A DNA stretch of 64,000 bases from Carya illinoinensis (lineage: Eukaryota; Streptophyta; Magnoliopsida; Fagales; Juglandaceae), in the NCBI RefSeq assembly GCF_018687715.1, contig NC_056757.1:26346501-26410500 (forward strand), written 5' to 3'. Shown one piece after another: positions 51,551 through 64,000 of the stretch. Every line of letters starts with the position of its first letter. The first letter of the stretch is position 1. A program made the translations under genes and the position numbers. The notes beneath the pieces were generated by a model. It did not search any database and was not told the origin of the DNA. It saw only the letters and a list, made by a program, of their open reading frames with translations.

Positions 51551-53080
51551 AAAAAAAACAACTCAAAAAAAAAAACTAAAACTAAAACCTTATATTTCCT
51601 CTACCATTTTTATTTTATTGGTAATTATTTTTAAGTTCTATCATCAACTGTCTACGAAACTAAATTGAAAGTTCCTACTCTTCTTAAAGAGAGGAGACAA
51701 GATAAAAATAAATAAATAAATAAATAATAAAAATAAAAATAAAAGAGAACAGGATTAGCAACTCCCAAAACATTCAAGAAAAAAATTGGATCCAAAAGAT
51801 AGCTACGTGAGTATATAAATTTTAATGCTTATTTCTACAAAATGAAAAAAAGGGAATGAGTTTTTACTTTTATACACAATCTTCTTATTCATTCATGTTC
51901 AAATATAATTTAAAGATATAGACGATGGGATTCCACCAATCTATGCCAAAAAGAGAGAGATTTTTAATTTGCAGATCAATTGATAAACTAATTGAAATAG
52001 GTTGGACGTTTTTATCCTAATATATCTCAAAAAGAAGATTATTTAGCTATATTCCTTTTTTTGTTTATGAACAGAGTAGTAGGCTTCAAATGAAAAGGAT
52101 CTCGATCGGATGATAATACTATGTATCATTTATGATTACTCAGTCGAGCTGGTTTTTTTCTTTTTTAACAAAAATTAATCTATCACCAGCTCATTTGGTG
52201 ATATGAACAGACCTTAGTACACAAAGCAAAAGAAACAAAAAACAACAGCTATACAACCATCCCAATCACCTACAAATTAGCAGATTATTCTTTTATTAAC
52301 AAATGATTTCATTATAATAATAATCATTCAAAGTACTATTATTACGAATGTGTTTCACATGACTGCTCACTTGATTCCCTGCAGGTAAAGAGAAAAGAGA
52401 CTTGGTGTGACATGAAATGTCTTCGATGCCTAAGTCAATAAAGATAATTGGGATCCTTTAGGAGGAAAAACTTAACTTCATTTGTCATAGAATCCACAAT
52501 GGCCCTTTCGTAGGTGTGGTAACCGCTTGATCTTTCATTTGAATTTGAGTGATGAGATTTTTATTTGAATTTTCGTTGCCTTTCGGTGCTATCATTGATT
52601 GTTGAGATTGCTTATTAGTGATGACTTATTTTAAATACAAGAGAAGTTATTGTCATATCTTCTCAGTAGGCCGAGTCATTAGCTCAAAGTTTGTTGGTCC
52701 AAACTTGGGCTTAGGCCCACAAAGGCGGTCCAGTGGGCTAGTAAAAAAAAGGAGGGGATTAAATCCCTTCCAGTTATCCTGTTATATCTCGTCATGCGCA
52801 GCATGATAGGACTAATAATGATGGCGTCACATTGCATTCTGGACTTCTTGCCCTTTCATATCGCTTATGTCAAAGCATCATTCCACTTTCACTCCTCTTC
52901 GTATTCTTTCCTCTTGCTATTTGGCACATAATATTCTCTAACTTCTTGCCATTTAGCATTTAGTCACCTTTTTTCTTCCAAATACTCAGTCATCGTTCCC
53001 TACTCCAACTCTTTTGGTACTCTCCTCTTCTTTTTAAAATTTTCACTTTCCTTTGCACCCTTTTTGCTTATTCTAAATCA

Positions 53081-55790
53081 ATGGCTTCTCTCAAATCCTC
53101 TCGCCCTTCCTCTTATCGTGGAGACAAGTCTTCTCTACCCCATGATCCTCTCCATTCTGGGGAGTTAAATGCTAGTCATCGCTCTACTTTCAAAGGTCAT
53201 CGTTGGGTGGTGGCTATAACTTATCACGAGTTGGATTTGGTGGATTCGGTGAGGGACTGCTACGAGATCCTAGATTCCATTTTTTTGGGCTTGCCTAAAC
53301 AGTGTTGTTGGGCTATTAATATGAGAGGTCTGGTCGTTTCTATGGCATTATATTTAGCAATGTTATCAATGGGTTTTGTCCTTTTGTTGACCTATGTGCG
53401 ATGTGCTAGATTTCCTAGGTCTTGCTCCTGCTTAACTTATGCCCAATGCTTGGCAGATTCTGATGGCCTGTAATGTTCTTTGGCGGCAGGTTTTGGAACC
53501 CACAGGCAATGGGTATCCTAACATGACCGCCCATGAGTTTCTTTCCCTTCACGGTTTCAGGCATTTGGATGGGAACCTTTGTAGTTCCAGGGCTCATAAT
53601 TGGTTGGTTCAACTAAAACTTAAGTATTCCCATGCTAAAAAATGGCAAAGAAAATCTTTTTTTGTGTCTGGTGAAGGTTGGGAATTCCCTCCATGTGAGG
53701 CAATGAACCAGGAGTTCCCTATTAGGCCTTATGGAGTATTGTTCCCTATGATTGTAGCCTCGAGATTATTCTTTCTGATCGCGAAAAGCTCGTATTCGCT
53801 TGGTGCAGGCTTGGGTGGAGGAGAATAATAATTCCATTTGGTTGGATGTCATACTAACCCATGCAAATATTGATAGGTTTGTGATTTTGCCCAACAGGGC
53901 ACATGTTTTTGGCCGCCAATTTCTGGGTGCTCCATTGTCGCTTAGTGGTTGGAAAAGGGGCCCATCGTCAGCAGCGGAAGGCAAGGAAAAGAAGAAGGCT
54001 CGCTTGGGACGTCCTTTGCTCATGCTACGATCCAACCTTCAGATGAGTCAAGCTCCACAAGGGGTAGACCTTCGTCGCCTCCCCTGGAGAGTGGTAGAAA
54101 AGATTTGGGCCATCCCCAAATTCTACGGCCAACTCCGTTGATGAAATCATGGCTTAGGCTAAGGCTAACCTGGAACTAGTGTTAGAGGTTGAGTCTTTTT
54201 TTTTTTTGCTTGGCTAAAAGGCTGCTCTACCGACTTCCCCAAGTTTGACAACTTAAGTGGATGACGATAGCCTAGATGAGGATGAGGTTATCGCAACCTT
54301 AAATCCTGACTTCCTAGGAGTTACTCCTACCATGTCGAGCGGCATTCCATGTCTTTTTTATGTTTTTGGAGAGTCTTTCCAAGTTGAAGACATCTAGGGC
54401 CTATAGGTAGGGGCCACTTTCACCGTATCAAGCTTGCTTGTCGCCTCAACTATCTCCAGCTAGATAACTCCCAAGATGCCTTTCGCCTTTCCGACTCTAT
54501 CTCGCACTGGATCTTTGGGAATCGATGTGAGTGAGGGTAAGGTGTCAATACCTTCCCCGCCCTTCAGTATTTCTCCTATAGGGGGTAGCATGCCTTCTCC
54601 AACTTTTCCAACGGACCCTCTTTTTGCTGATTTTACTCAGGCTTCATTTGATCTAGAAGGTGCTAAGGTCCCTCCCGCTTCTAGGCCTTCTACCAACAAA
54701 GGAGAGACAGCTTCTCAAGTGGAAGCACCCACTTCTGATCCCTCTTTGGCTCCTCTTTTGACTGCCAAGGGTTCTCATTCTCTATGAGATTTTGTGCCTT
54801 TCACTGGCGTGTCCTTTGGACCTATTTAGTTTTAGGGCTCATCCAATTCTCGACTTGAAGATTCTCACCATCCCTCGAGCACATGTCGAGAGCAGGCCTT
54901 TTGCAGCACTATTCACAATCTCCAAGCATCTGGTAAGTTTTCCTCACTTTCACCATCCTCCTTTCTCATGGTCTTTATCCTTTTGTTCTTGATTGGTTGA
55001 GTTCCCAAGGTGTGGATCATCTAGCGGCCACTTTGGTTTATGACCGTTTGGACTTAGAAGAGGAAAATGAGTCCATGCGTTCTTTCGTTGATCGTGCTCA
55101 CAACGCCATTCTCATCGCCTGAGCAGAGAATGAGGAGGTGACTGGGAGAATGTATAGGCTCGAATCCTACTCTCACCAACCTGAAGATCAAGTTGTCTCC
55201 CTGCGTGAGGAGGCTAACATGCTCAAGTCAAAGCTTGCAATTTCCCAAGAATTAGCCAATGTCGTCATGAGGCAGAGGCTAGGGGAGCATAACAAGAGGG
55301 TTCTCAGCCAAATGGAGAAAGAGGCGGAGTAGAAGAACGTTGATTATGCTACTTGCCTGGTTGCTTCTGAAGAGGGAAATTGGGAATCAAACATTCGTTT
55401 GAGCATTGCTGAAGGTGAGAAAGTTAAGGTGGAGGAGCAACTGGCAAAGGTAAAGAAAGAGCTTAAGGGCCATGATTGCCGTTATTTACAACTGAGTGAG
55501 ATTCTGGAGTCGCACATAAAGTAGTTGTTGAAGTCGGAGTTGAAGGTGAACAAGCTGAATGTTGAACTAGCTCACTCTCAGGATGAAGTGGCCCATATCC
55601 ACCCTTAGTTGATAACCGCTTACATCGTTCAACATCGGGCTTGGGGTCTTGGTATTGGGATCAAGCAGTTGAGAGAGATCTTACTCGCCCACCCAGAGAC
55701 AAACCTCCACACTCTGGAGTGGAAGTCGATTCGAGCTAATCTTTCTGCTTACCATGTCTTCAACTCCCTTGGATGGATACAATGCTAGAA
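53081..55790 (+). pseudogene. Extra ORF with 'putative gypsy-type transposon' domain and coiled coil, decayed
   Basis: Begins MASLKSSRPSSYRGDK (53081-53473), then, after a frame change, HEFLSLHGFRHLDG and WQRKSFFVSGEGWEFPP (53439-53828), which look like the plant 'putative gypsy type transposon' family (Pfam Transposase_28). Next a basic linker with KEKKKARLGR (53800-54141), a Ser/Pro-rich region (54476-54787) and a coiled-coil part (about 55000-55560; SLREEANMLKSKLAISQELA). At least two frameshifts and several stops. It faces the minus-strand pol at 58180-60760, as in Tat-lineage elements with antisense extra ORFs. Recognition is by eye. Confidence 0.6.
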
Positions 55791-56044
55791 GCTTTTCCTC
55801 CTCCCCGTCATTCTTAAAGCCTTGCTCATGTTATCAACTTTTAAGTTTATGTTTTAAAATTTTTTGAATTCATGGAAAGTTATGTATGTATTCGACAATG
55901 TGCTTTTGCATTTTTATTGAACATGATATTTCATTTCAATTTCTGTTAATTGAGTTCATGGAATGTCACTCTGCTTGATTGATTGCTATTCGATATTCCC
56001 TTTACATCGTTCCCTGTTTCTCTGTGTAGCATAGGCTAGTAAAT

Positions 56045-58138
56045 ATAGTGAGAGGTTACCTCGACCATATAACTTGGGCGACTAAGTGTAGCGGAAGGAT
56101 GTCTTGACCTCGTAGCTTCGGTGAGAAAGTATAGTGGGAGATTGCCTTAACTGCATAACTTGGGGCAATTAAGTTTAGTGGGAGAATGCCTCGACCATAT
56201 AACTAGGGTGACTAAGTATAGCAGGAGATTGTCTCGGCCACATAGCTTAGACAAGTAAGTATAGCAGAAGGTTGCCTCAACCGCATAACTTGGGCGATTA
56301 AATGTAGTGGGAGGATACCTCGACCGCATAATTTGGATAGCTAATTATAGAGAGAGGATGCCTCATCCATGGCAAGTATGTGTAGCGGAAGGTTGCCTCG
56401 ACCTTGTAACTAGGGCAACTAAGTGTAGCAAAGGTTGCCTTGACCAAGTAACTTGGGCGATTAAGTATAGCAGGAGGATGCCTCGACTACGTAACTTGGG
56501 CTACTAAGTGTAGCGGGAGGATGCCTTGACCGCATAGCATAAGTGAGTAAGTGTAGCAGGAGATTGCCTTGACGGTGTAACTTGGGCCATTAAGTGTAGT
56601 GGGAAGATGCCTCAACCGCATAACTGAGCCACTAAGTGTAGCAAGAGGATGCCTCAACCACGTAATTTAGGCGAGTAAGTGTAGCAGGAGGTTACCTCGA
56701 CCGCGTAACTTGAGTGACTAAGTGTAGTAGGAGGATGCCTCGACCGCGTAGCATAGGCGAGTAAGTGTAGCGAGAGGTTGCCTCAACCTTGTAACTTGGG
56801 CAATTAAGTGCAGCAGGAAAATGCCTCAATTGTGTAACTTGGGTGACTAAATGTAGTGAAAGGATGCCTCAATGTAGCTTATGTGAGTAAGTGTAGCAGG
56901 GGGTTGCCTCGATCGCATAACTTTGGCGATTAAATATGGCGGGAGGATGCCTTGATTACGAAACTTGGGCGACTAATTATAGTGAGAAGATATCTCAACT
57001 AGGTAACTTGGGCAATTAAGTTTATCATGAAGACGCTTCAACCGCGTAACTAGGTTGACTAAGTATAGCGAGAGGTTGCCTCGACCACATAACTTGGACA
57101 ATTAAGTATAGTGGGAGGATGCCTCGTCCGTGTAACATGGGCAACTAAGTGTAGTGAGAGAATGCCTCGACCTCATAACTTGGGCAACTAAGTGTAGCGA
57201 GAAGAAGTCTCAACCATGTAGCTTAGGTGAGTAAGTGTAGCAGGCGGTTGCCTCGACCACATGATTTGGGCGATTAAGTATAGCAGAAAGATACATCGAC
57301 CGCATAACTAGGGCAACTATGTGTAGTGGGAGGTTGACTCAATTGCATAGCTTAGACAAGTAACTGTAGCAGGAGGTTACCTGGACTGCATAACTTAAGC
57401 CATTAAGTGTAGTGGGAGGATGTCTCAACTATGTAACTTAGGCGACTAAATGTAGCGAGAGGATGCCTAGACTGCATAGCATAGGCGAGTAAGTGTAGCA
57501 GGAGGTTACCTCGACCGTATAACTTGGACGATTAAATGTAGTGAGAAGATGTTTCAAGCGTGTAACTTGGGCTACTAACTATAGTGAGAGGATGCCTCAA
57601 CCGTGTAGCTTAGGCGAGTAAGTGTAGAGGGATGTTGCCTTGACTGCATCACTTGGGCGATTAAGTTTAGCAAAAGGATGTCTTAGTTGCATAACTAAGG
57701 CAACTAAGTATAGCGGGAGGTTGCCTTAACCATGTAAATTGGGCGATTTAAGTGTAGTGGGAGGATGCCTCGACTGCTTAACTTGGGCTACCAAGTATAG
57801 CGAGAAGATGCCTCGACTGCATAACTTGGAAAATTAAGTATAGAGGGAGGATGCCTCGACCATGTAACTTGTGTGACTAAGTGTGGTAGGAGGATGCCTC
57901 CATAGTGTAGCTTAGACGGGTAAGTGTAGTGGGAGGTTGTCTCAACCGCGTAACTTTTGCAATTAAGTGTAGCGGGAGGATGCATCGACCAAGTAATTAG
58001 GGCGACTAAGTGTAGTTGGAGTTTGCCTCAACCACGTAGCTTAGGCTAGCAAGAGTAGTGGGAGGTTGCCTCGACTACGTAGCTTAAGTGAGTAGCAAGA
58101 GGTTGCCTCAGTCGCGTAACTTGGGCGATTAAGTGTAA
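56045..58138. repeat. 43-bp tandem array, about 49 copies
   Basis: The consensus unit reads roughly GTGTAGCGGGAGGATGCCTC, then GACCGCGTAACTTGGGCGACTAA, with variants (GAGTAAG, GATTAAG). The monomer length is steady at about 43 bp, with some shortened copies. 43 is not a multiple of 3, so the array is non-coding. It lies between the pol remnant and the opposite-strand ORF. Confidence 0.92.
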
Positions 58139-58179
58139 TAAATTAGCAAAAATACAATATGTGGAAACAAACAACTTTA

Positions 58180-60760
58180 TTTATTTTGCTGGAGCCATTA
58201 TAGTGTGAATTACACAAAGTACTTTCAAATGTTCGACGTTCCAGGGCGTGGCAGCTCATTTCCCTTAGCATTCTTGAGGCGATAGGTTCATGGGCAATGG
58301 TTGGCTACCAAGACATACAGCCCTTCCCATTGTGATCCTAGTTTTCCTTCCTCTGCTGTGGTAACCTCGATTTCTTTAAGGACTAAGTCATCCACCTTGA
58401 AGCCTCAGCTTGACCCTTTTATTGAAATATTGCTCTATTTTTCTTTTGTTTGCTGCTACCCTTTCTTTAGTGTCTGTCCTTATCTCCTTTAGAAGGTCTA
58501 AACTTTTTTGCAATACCCTGTTGTTTCCTATGTTGAAATTTTTCATCCTATGGCTTGGCAACCCAACTTCAATTGGTATCACTGCTTCACTCCCATAGGC
58601 CAGGGCGAAGGGTGTCTCGCTGGTTGATGTTTTTGCCATTGTTCTATAAGCCCATAATATCCCTGGAAGTTTGTCCGCCCAAGCTCCCTATTTCTCTCCT
58701 AACTTCTTCAATATTCCTACAATAGTTTTGTTGGTTGCTTCAACTTGCATGTTTGCTTGTGGGTGCCCCAGGGATGAGTACTTTACCTTGATCTCTAGTT
58801 CAACGCACCACCTACAGTAATGTTAGGAATCGTTGCTTGCTGCTGTTAGAGATAATGCTCAAAGGTATGCCGAACTGACATATTATCGCCTTCCATAGGA
58901 ATTTTGTAATGCCTTGGGCGGTTATTGTTGTCATCGCCTCAGCTTCTGCTCATTTCATGAAGTAATAGATGGTAAAGATGATGAACTTAGTTCCCCCTTT
59001 ACTAGGTGGCATAGGGCTAACTAGATCTACACCCCATTGAGCAAAGGGCTAGAGGGAAGTTATTAACTTCAACTCCTCGGGTGGACTGCTTGGGATTGGC
59101 GCATGTAATTGGCCTAGACTCATTTTTTGACAAACTCTTTGTCATCTTTGAGGGCATTCAACCAATAATACGCTACTCTCATGACCTTGGCTACAAGGGC
59201 TTTTCCTCCTGAGTGGTTTCTGCATATTCCTTTGTACACTTTTTTCATAACATAACTTTGTACACTTTTTTCATGACATAACTGACCTCTTCCTTCGAAA
59301 TACACCTTAGGAGTGGTGTCAAGAACCTTCTTTTATATAATACTCCACCAATTATGGTGAAATGGGTGGCCCTGCTCTTAACTTTTCTTGCTTCTTCTCG
59401 GATGGTTGGGAGGTCTCCAATTTCTAGGCACTGGCTTTGTCACTAGCCCACTCTGATGTGTCTTTACCTACCTCTAGGACCTCAGCTCCTATAGCCGATG
59501 TGTCTATGGCCGAGTGGTAATTTCCCCAGGTAGGGTTTTTTGTTGCTTTGCTAATGCCATATGTGCTAGTCGGTCAGCTTTCCAATTATCAGACCATGGG
59601 ATGCACTCAATTCTGAAGTAGAGAAAGAGACTGCGCCCCTCGTGTACCTGCTAGTGGTACCTCATTAGTTCTCGCTTTTTGCAAAGTATTCTCTTGTTAC
59701 TTGGCCAACTACGACTTGTGAATCTGCCTTCATCTCAACCTTTCTTTCTCTCGAGGTCTCGACTATGGCAAGTCTTGTGAGCATCACTTCATATTCAACC
59801 TCTTTTTTTGTTACTTTAAAGTCTAGCCTTATTGCATGGTGCGTCTCAAGCCCTCGTTCATTATCATGTGCGCGCCTTCTTCCCCCTCCCCCCCTATTTG
59901 ACAAGATGAACCATCAACATATATCTACCTTAGTTTTTCATTAGTAGCTTCGGTACCTCTTCTTGAAAATTCATGAACTCTACTACAAAATCAGTTAGGA
60001 TTTGTCCCTTTACGGTAGTCTTGGGGATGTAACTGATGTCGAACTCACTCAATTTGATCAACCATTTGACTAATTGGGCTGAGATTTCTGGTCGTTGTAA
60101 CACTTTCTGCAAGGGTATCACGATCCTTATAGGATGCACTCATTTTTGAAATAGAGAAGGCAATCACGCCCCTCATGTATCTGCTAGAGGTACCTTATTA
60201 GTTCTCACTTTTTGACAAGTATTCTTATGTTACTAGGCCAACTATGACTTGTCAATTTGCCTTCATCTCAACCTCTCTTCCTCTCGAGGTCTCGGCTATG
60301 GCAAGTCCTACGAGCACTGCTTTATATTCAGCCTCTTTTATTCATTACTTGAAAGTCTAGTCTTATTGCATGGTGCGTCTCAACCCCTTTGTTCGTTATC
60401 ATGTGCATGCCTACTCCCCCACGTTTGACAAGATGAATTGTCAACATATACCTACCATGGTTTTTCATTAGCAGCTTTTGGTACCTCTTCTTGAAAATTT
60501 GTGAACTCTGCTACAAAATCAACAGGATTATGTCCCTTTACAATAGTCCTGGGGATGTAATTGATGTCGAACTCACAATCAACAATTAGACTAATCGGGC
60601 TGAGGTGTATGGTCATTGTAACACTTTTTGCAAGGGTTCCACGATCCTTATGGGATGTGCTTGCAGTCCATGTGCGGTCGTTACAACTGCGAAGGCGATC
60701 ATTTCTATGTTTGGATATCGAGCTTCAGCCCCCTTTAGGACTCTGCTTATATAATACATG
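58180..60760 (-). pseudogene. Gypsy RNase H and integrase remnant
   Basis: Minus strand: AFAVVTTA near 60690; HPIRIVIPLQKVLQRPEISA and LVKWLIKLSEFDISYIPKTT (59930-60139); RNase H ADSQVVVGQVTREY (59665-59904); integrase zinc region VMRVAYYWLNALKDD (59120-59305); integrase end TPFALAYGSEAVIPIEVGLP and SLDLLKEIR (58388-58639). The RNase H part is duplicated in tandem. Multiple stops. Confidence 0.8.
59601..60660 (-). repeat. Tandem duplication (about 530 bp) of the RNase H segment
   Basis: 59601-60131 and 60132-60660 match along their length: GGATGCACTCA..TTGAA start, CCAACTA.GACTTGT, AACCATC and ACGATCCTTATAGGATGC ends. The second copy is more decayed. Confidence 0.8.
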
Positions 60761-60976
60761 TGCTTTTGCTTATGTAATACAGTTGGGACCTCTATAATTA
60801 CTCAAAATTTTCAAATCTAGGTGTTAAACAGTAATAAAAGTGTACAAAATATAGGAAGGCAAAATTAGGAGAAACATAATAGTTTAGATCTCATGTTTTC
60901 TTGGCCTACAGACTCAACATGGTCTGAGAGAAGGCCAACCATAAATTCGTTTTTGTTGACAATCGACAAGAGGTCT

Positions 60977-63900
60977 TGTGACGCCCCCAAATTCCGTTTG
61001 AGATCGGACGAACATTTGAAGCGTCGAGACATGCAATACAAGGTTACCTGCCCCCGTTCATGACATATAAGATGCAATATTCCTAACATGCATCCAACAA
61101 TATGCAATATTCGCAGTGGATAAATTTTTTCTTTAGCAATACTATACACCAAATTGAAAAGATCTCAAATGCTTAAAACATATTTCATACATAAAAATCC
61201 ATTGAACAACTAGGATCACAACACTAGTCCAAAATGGTTATGATCCAAAAAGTACTAGATATGCAACTCAATCGTACAAATAGTAATTTACGTTAATTAC
61301 TATATTAACATTTATGTCGCACCGTCGCTTAGTCAACTGTGTCTAGTTGATCAGCTCCTGATTCTCCTTCAGGTCCTGTAACAAGATCTACCATTCGGGG
61401 GGAATGGTAGTTGGGACTACCAACTACCAAAGTGAGATTTGATTACAAATCTCAGTAAGTTAACAAAAAAACTTCCACACAAACTAATAATGCATGGATG
61501 ACAGTAAAAGCATAAATGCATAATCAAATTCATAAGTAATTAAAGCATAACTTGGCGTACAACATAGCATAATTGACATAACTTAAATTGAAACATGAAC
61601 TGAACTTGACTTGACATGAACTTATTCTGAAATTTGACTTAGCATGAACTTGCTTTGAAACTTGAATTAACGTGAAAAATACATACTCCACAGTTATTGT
61701 GGCCCCATGTATTCTACGTGTAAATACATACTCCACAGTTGTTGTGGCCCCATGTATTCTACACAAACTTGACTTAATATGAAAAATACATACTCCACAG
61801 TTGTTGTGGCCCCATGTATTCTACGTGTAAATACATACACCACAGTTGTTGTGGCCTCATGTATTCTACGGAAACTTATTCTTTAACTGCTTAAATACAT
61901 ACTCCACAGTTGTTGTGGCCCCATGTATTCTACGTGTCACAATTGCTGTGTCTCACGCAGTGTATGCGCCACAATTGCTGTGACCCCATACATAAGTAAT
62001 AAAGATGAAACATGACTGGAATACGAAATGACTGAAGTCCTGACATAACATAACGTGACTTGAACATAACTTGAAATACATGACCAACTTGAGATAGAAA
62101 CATTTCGTAACATGGCATAACATATAATAGACAACATATTTAACATGACATACTTGTAACAGTGAATATTACATGACTTGACATACATGTAATAGATGGT
62201 ATACTTAGCATGACGTACTTGTAAGGTACAGTAATACATGACAGAATATATTATGTAATAGATAAAAATTGATGAAAGAATAAATTTTGTATAATAGACA
62301 ATTACGTGATAACTTGGTATGGCATGACATATATGATAACACACATACATACACTGTAGTTCCTTTACTTAGCACACTTACACAATAGACTGCTAGTAAG
62401 TTAAAAGCTAACTTACCTCGATCTCCGCGTTTCTTATAAAACTTCAAGTGCGACCACGAGGAACTGTAATTAGTGATTCTAAAAGTTAGAACTAAATCAC
62501 TAATAATTTGAAATATGGAAAATACTAACTTAAAGAGTAAAGTTTTCATTTTACTCTCTACATGTGGGAAAATGACCGTTTTATCCATAACTTAAGGATT
62601 TTGCATACTAACTCCAAAAGTTTCCAAAATTTACATTCCTCATGTAAATTTTGTCCTAAACTTAAATATCAAATCAGAAAAATTTAAAACAAAACACAAC
62701 TATGAAGAACACACTATGGCCGAAACATCCATAGGTCATTTCCCTTGATTTTTGTTGCAATTCCTTCCAACTTCAAAACTCATGCTTAAACCAAAATTTT
62801 GCAACAAACATCTTCCAATTCTAAGTTCAAAACCATACTTAAAACATCCATTTAGAAAAAGCTAATAATTAACACCAAACTTTTTTGTAAAAAGATCCAA
62901 TCACTTAAATCACAAGTTTTGACCTTAAATCAAAACATCTCCAAGAATTTCAAAAATCAAATCTTACTTCTAACATATTCATAATATCATCCTAACATCA
63001 ACCATGCTTTAAATCATCAAACTAAAGTCACCAAAATCACAAAATAACATTTGAAGTTTTTGGTTTTACACTTAGTCCAAAAACAGAAACTTTTTCCTCA
63101 ACTAGTTTTGATAAATCTCTTGATCTATGACTTATAAATATATGATCTTCAAACCAAACCATCACATGGTTTAAAAAGATGTCCTAAAACATATACAAGC
63201 TTCTAATTCAAGATTACATGGTTAGAAATTAACCAAAACATAAATTTAGCAAAGAATATCCACATTTTGGCTTATTTGAATATCTCTTTGCATAAAATTT
63301 CATATCTTTGAAACTAACATCAAATATCTTCAAAATAATAATATAACATGTATATAAGATACTTAGGATCCTCCAATAAAATTATTAAAGTCATTAAAAT
63401 AGGTTTAGACCACCAAAGAGTTAAACTTTCTCAAAATAGAAACTGTTTTTCTTCTTCTAGTTTCTAAGTTTCTAAATCTAAGAAAATCTTTCATCAAAAC
63501 CTTTAATCATGCAAAAATCCTCAACCAATAGTCACATATACATGTTAACAATACTCCATAAAAATTTCGGACCAATATCTATCCATTAGCTTGGTCAAAA
63601 ACTCCAAATTATAACATATTCTCCAGTTTACCTCCCAGAATGACCTTTCTATAGTTTATACAATATTTGATTGACCAAATGATCTTCAAATGGGGAAAAT
63701 AAGATATCCATATAAACTAGACTAAAAAAGGAACAACTTATATGAAGGAGATTTTATGATAAAACACTTACAAAAGCTTCGAAATGGGTATGCAAAAGAC
63801 CTCCTAAAAGCTGTCCGAGAGAGAGTGTTTGATATTCTTTCAATGGAAAGTGTAAATGAAGATAATTTCGTGGGGAGAGGTGGCTGGAGATACTTATGGA

Positions 63901-64000
63901 TGAGATATGGAAGAGATGAGGCTGGAGTTGAGAGTTGAGTGTAGTTTTCTCCTACCCAAAATATCTATAAAATATTATCTCATAATATTCTATCCAATAG
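60977..64000 (-). mobile_element. Partial LTR-like sequence running off the window
   Basis: Left edge TGTGACGCCCCCAAATTCCG (minus-strand end GGGGGCGTCACA), the same terminal type as the block at 4845-7103 and similarly followed by a ..CGAGAC.. segment. It contains an internal minisatellite at 61680-61985, then long AT-rich sequence without ORFs. No right end in the window; the coding part, if any, lies outside. Confidence 0.5.
61676..61985. repeat. ~45-bp minisatellite with hairpin CCACAGTTGTTGTGG
   Basis: Five clear copies of AAATACATACTCCACAGTTG, then TTGTGGCCCCATGTATTCTAC, plus two shortened variants (CACAATTGCTGTG). Each copy contains an inverted repeat CCACA..TGTGG. Confidence 0.88.

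Larger units (their letters stand above)
48481..52600. other. AT-rich intergenic region upstream of ALA3, no gene recognised
   Basis: Long A/T-rich stretch with MITE-like and repeat structures listed separately. No ORF shows recognisable protein similarity. G12 run at 51079-51090. Confidence 0.6.
53081..60760 (-). mobile_element. Decayed Ty3/gypsy element, probably Tat lineage (truncated)
   Basis: On the minus strand: end of RT/RNase H and integrase (60760 down to 58180), then the 43-bp array, then an extra ORF on the opposite strand. That layout fits Tat-lineage elements. The right side is truncated: gag, protease and most of RT are missing, and sequence switches at about 60760-60977 to another LTR. 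LTRs of this element were not identified. Confidence 0.6.

Noticed and set aside
53766..54035. Minus-strand frame opposite the extra ORF
   Set aside because: A shadow of the plus-strand ORF; no independent similarity.
56147..57985. Frames within the 43-bp array
   Set aside because: They are translations of a non-multiple-of-3 tandem repeat; the frame changes each unit and no conserved protein results.
61530..62588. Several minus-strand frames at the right end
   Set aside because: They translate the 45-bp minisatellite and AT-rich LTR sequence; there is no domain and the repeats give repeated peptides (IHGATTTVEYVF).

Overview
This window is plant nuclear DNA, almost certainly from a woody eudicot. 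The gene has many GT-AG introns, the background is AT-rich, and LINE, Ty3/gypsy, Ty1/copia, TRIM, SINE and MITE copies are dense. The element mix suggests Fagales, perhaps Juglandaceae, but that assignment is a guess. There are no bacterial features: no operons, CRISPR arrays or rRNA.

The one convincing host gene is on the minus strand at 14882-47897. It is an apparently complete P4-type ATPase (phospholipid flippase) of the plant ALA3 group. I reconstructed 27 coding exons by reading every splice junction. All introns are GT-AG, the phase is kept throughout, and the sum is 3,681 nt (1,226 codons plus stop). All P4 hallmark motifs are present. The gene is stretched to 33 kb by insertions in its introns: LINE B in intron 2, a TRIM in intron 3, a SINE in intron 7, a LINE fragment and a MITE in intron 15, LINE A with a copia element nested inside it in intron 19, and LINE fragments plus a second TRIM in intron 22.

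Left flank (1-14881): AT-rich intergenic DNA with microsatellites; a 789-bp hAT-type MITE with a perfect 8-bp target duplication and a long AT palindrome (2654-3442); and a decayed minus-strand Ty3/gypsy chromovirus with two 358-bp LTRs (3879-12199). The gypsy copy carries a nested LTR-like block (4845-7103), a tandem duplication of its integrase region, and damage at its protease and reverse-transcriptase active sites. The stretch 12200-14881 has no supported gene apart from one weak small ORF.

Right flank (47898-64000): the probable ALA3 promoter; AT-rich DNA with MITE-like repeats and a possible Helitron end; then a large decayed gypsy element, probably Tat-type. It has minus-strand RNase H and integrase (about 58180-60760), an array of about 49 copies of a 43-bp repeat (56045-58138), and an opposite-strand extra ORF with a 'putative gypsy-type transposon' domain and a coiled coil (53081-55790). 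The window ends inside another LTR-like sequence that has its own hairpin-bearing minisatellite (60977-64000).

I found no evidence for a new biochemical system. The most informative structures are the dated nest of insertions inside an intact flippase gene, the short terminal-repeat elements with primer-binding sites, and the Tat-type element combining an antisense ORF with a satellite-like array. Everything was read by eye; no alignments or searches were run.
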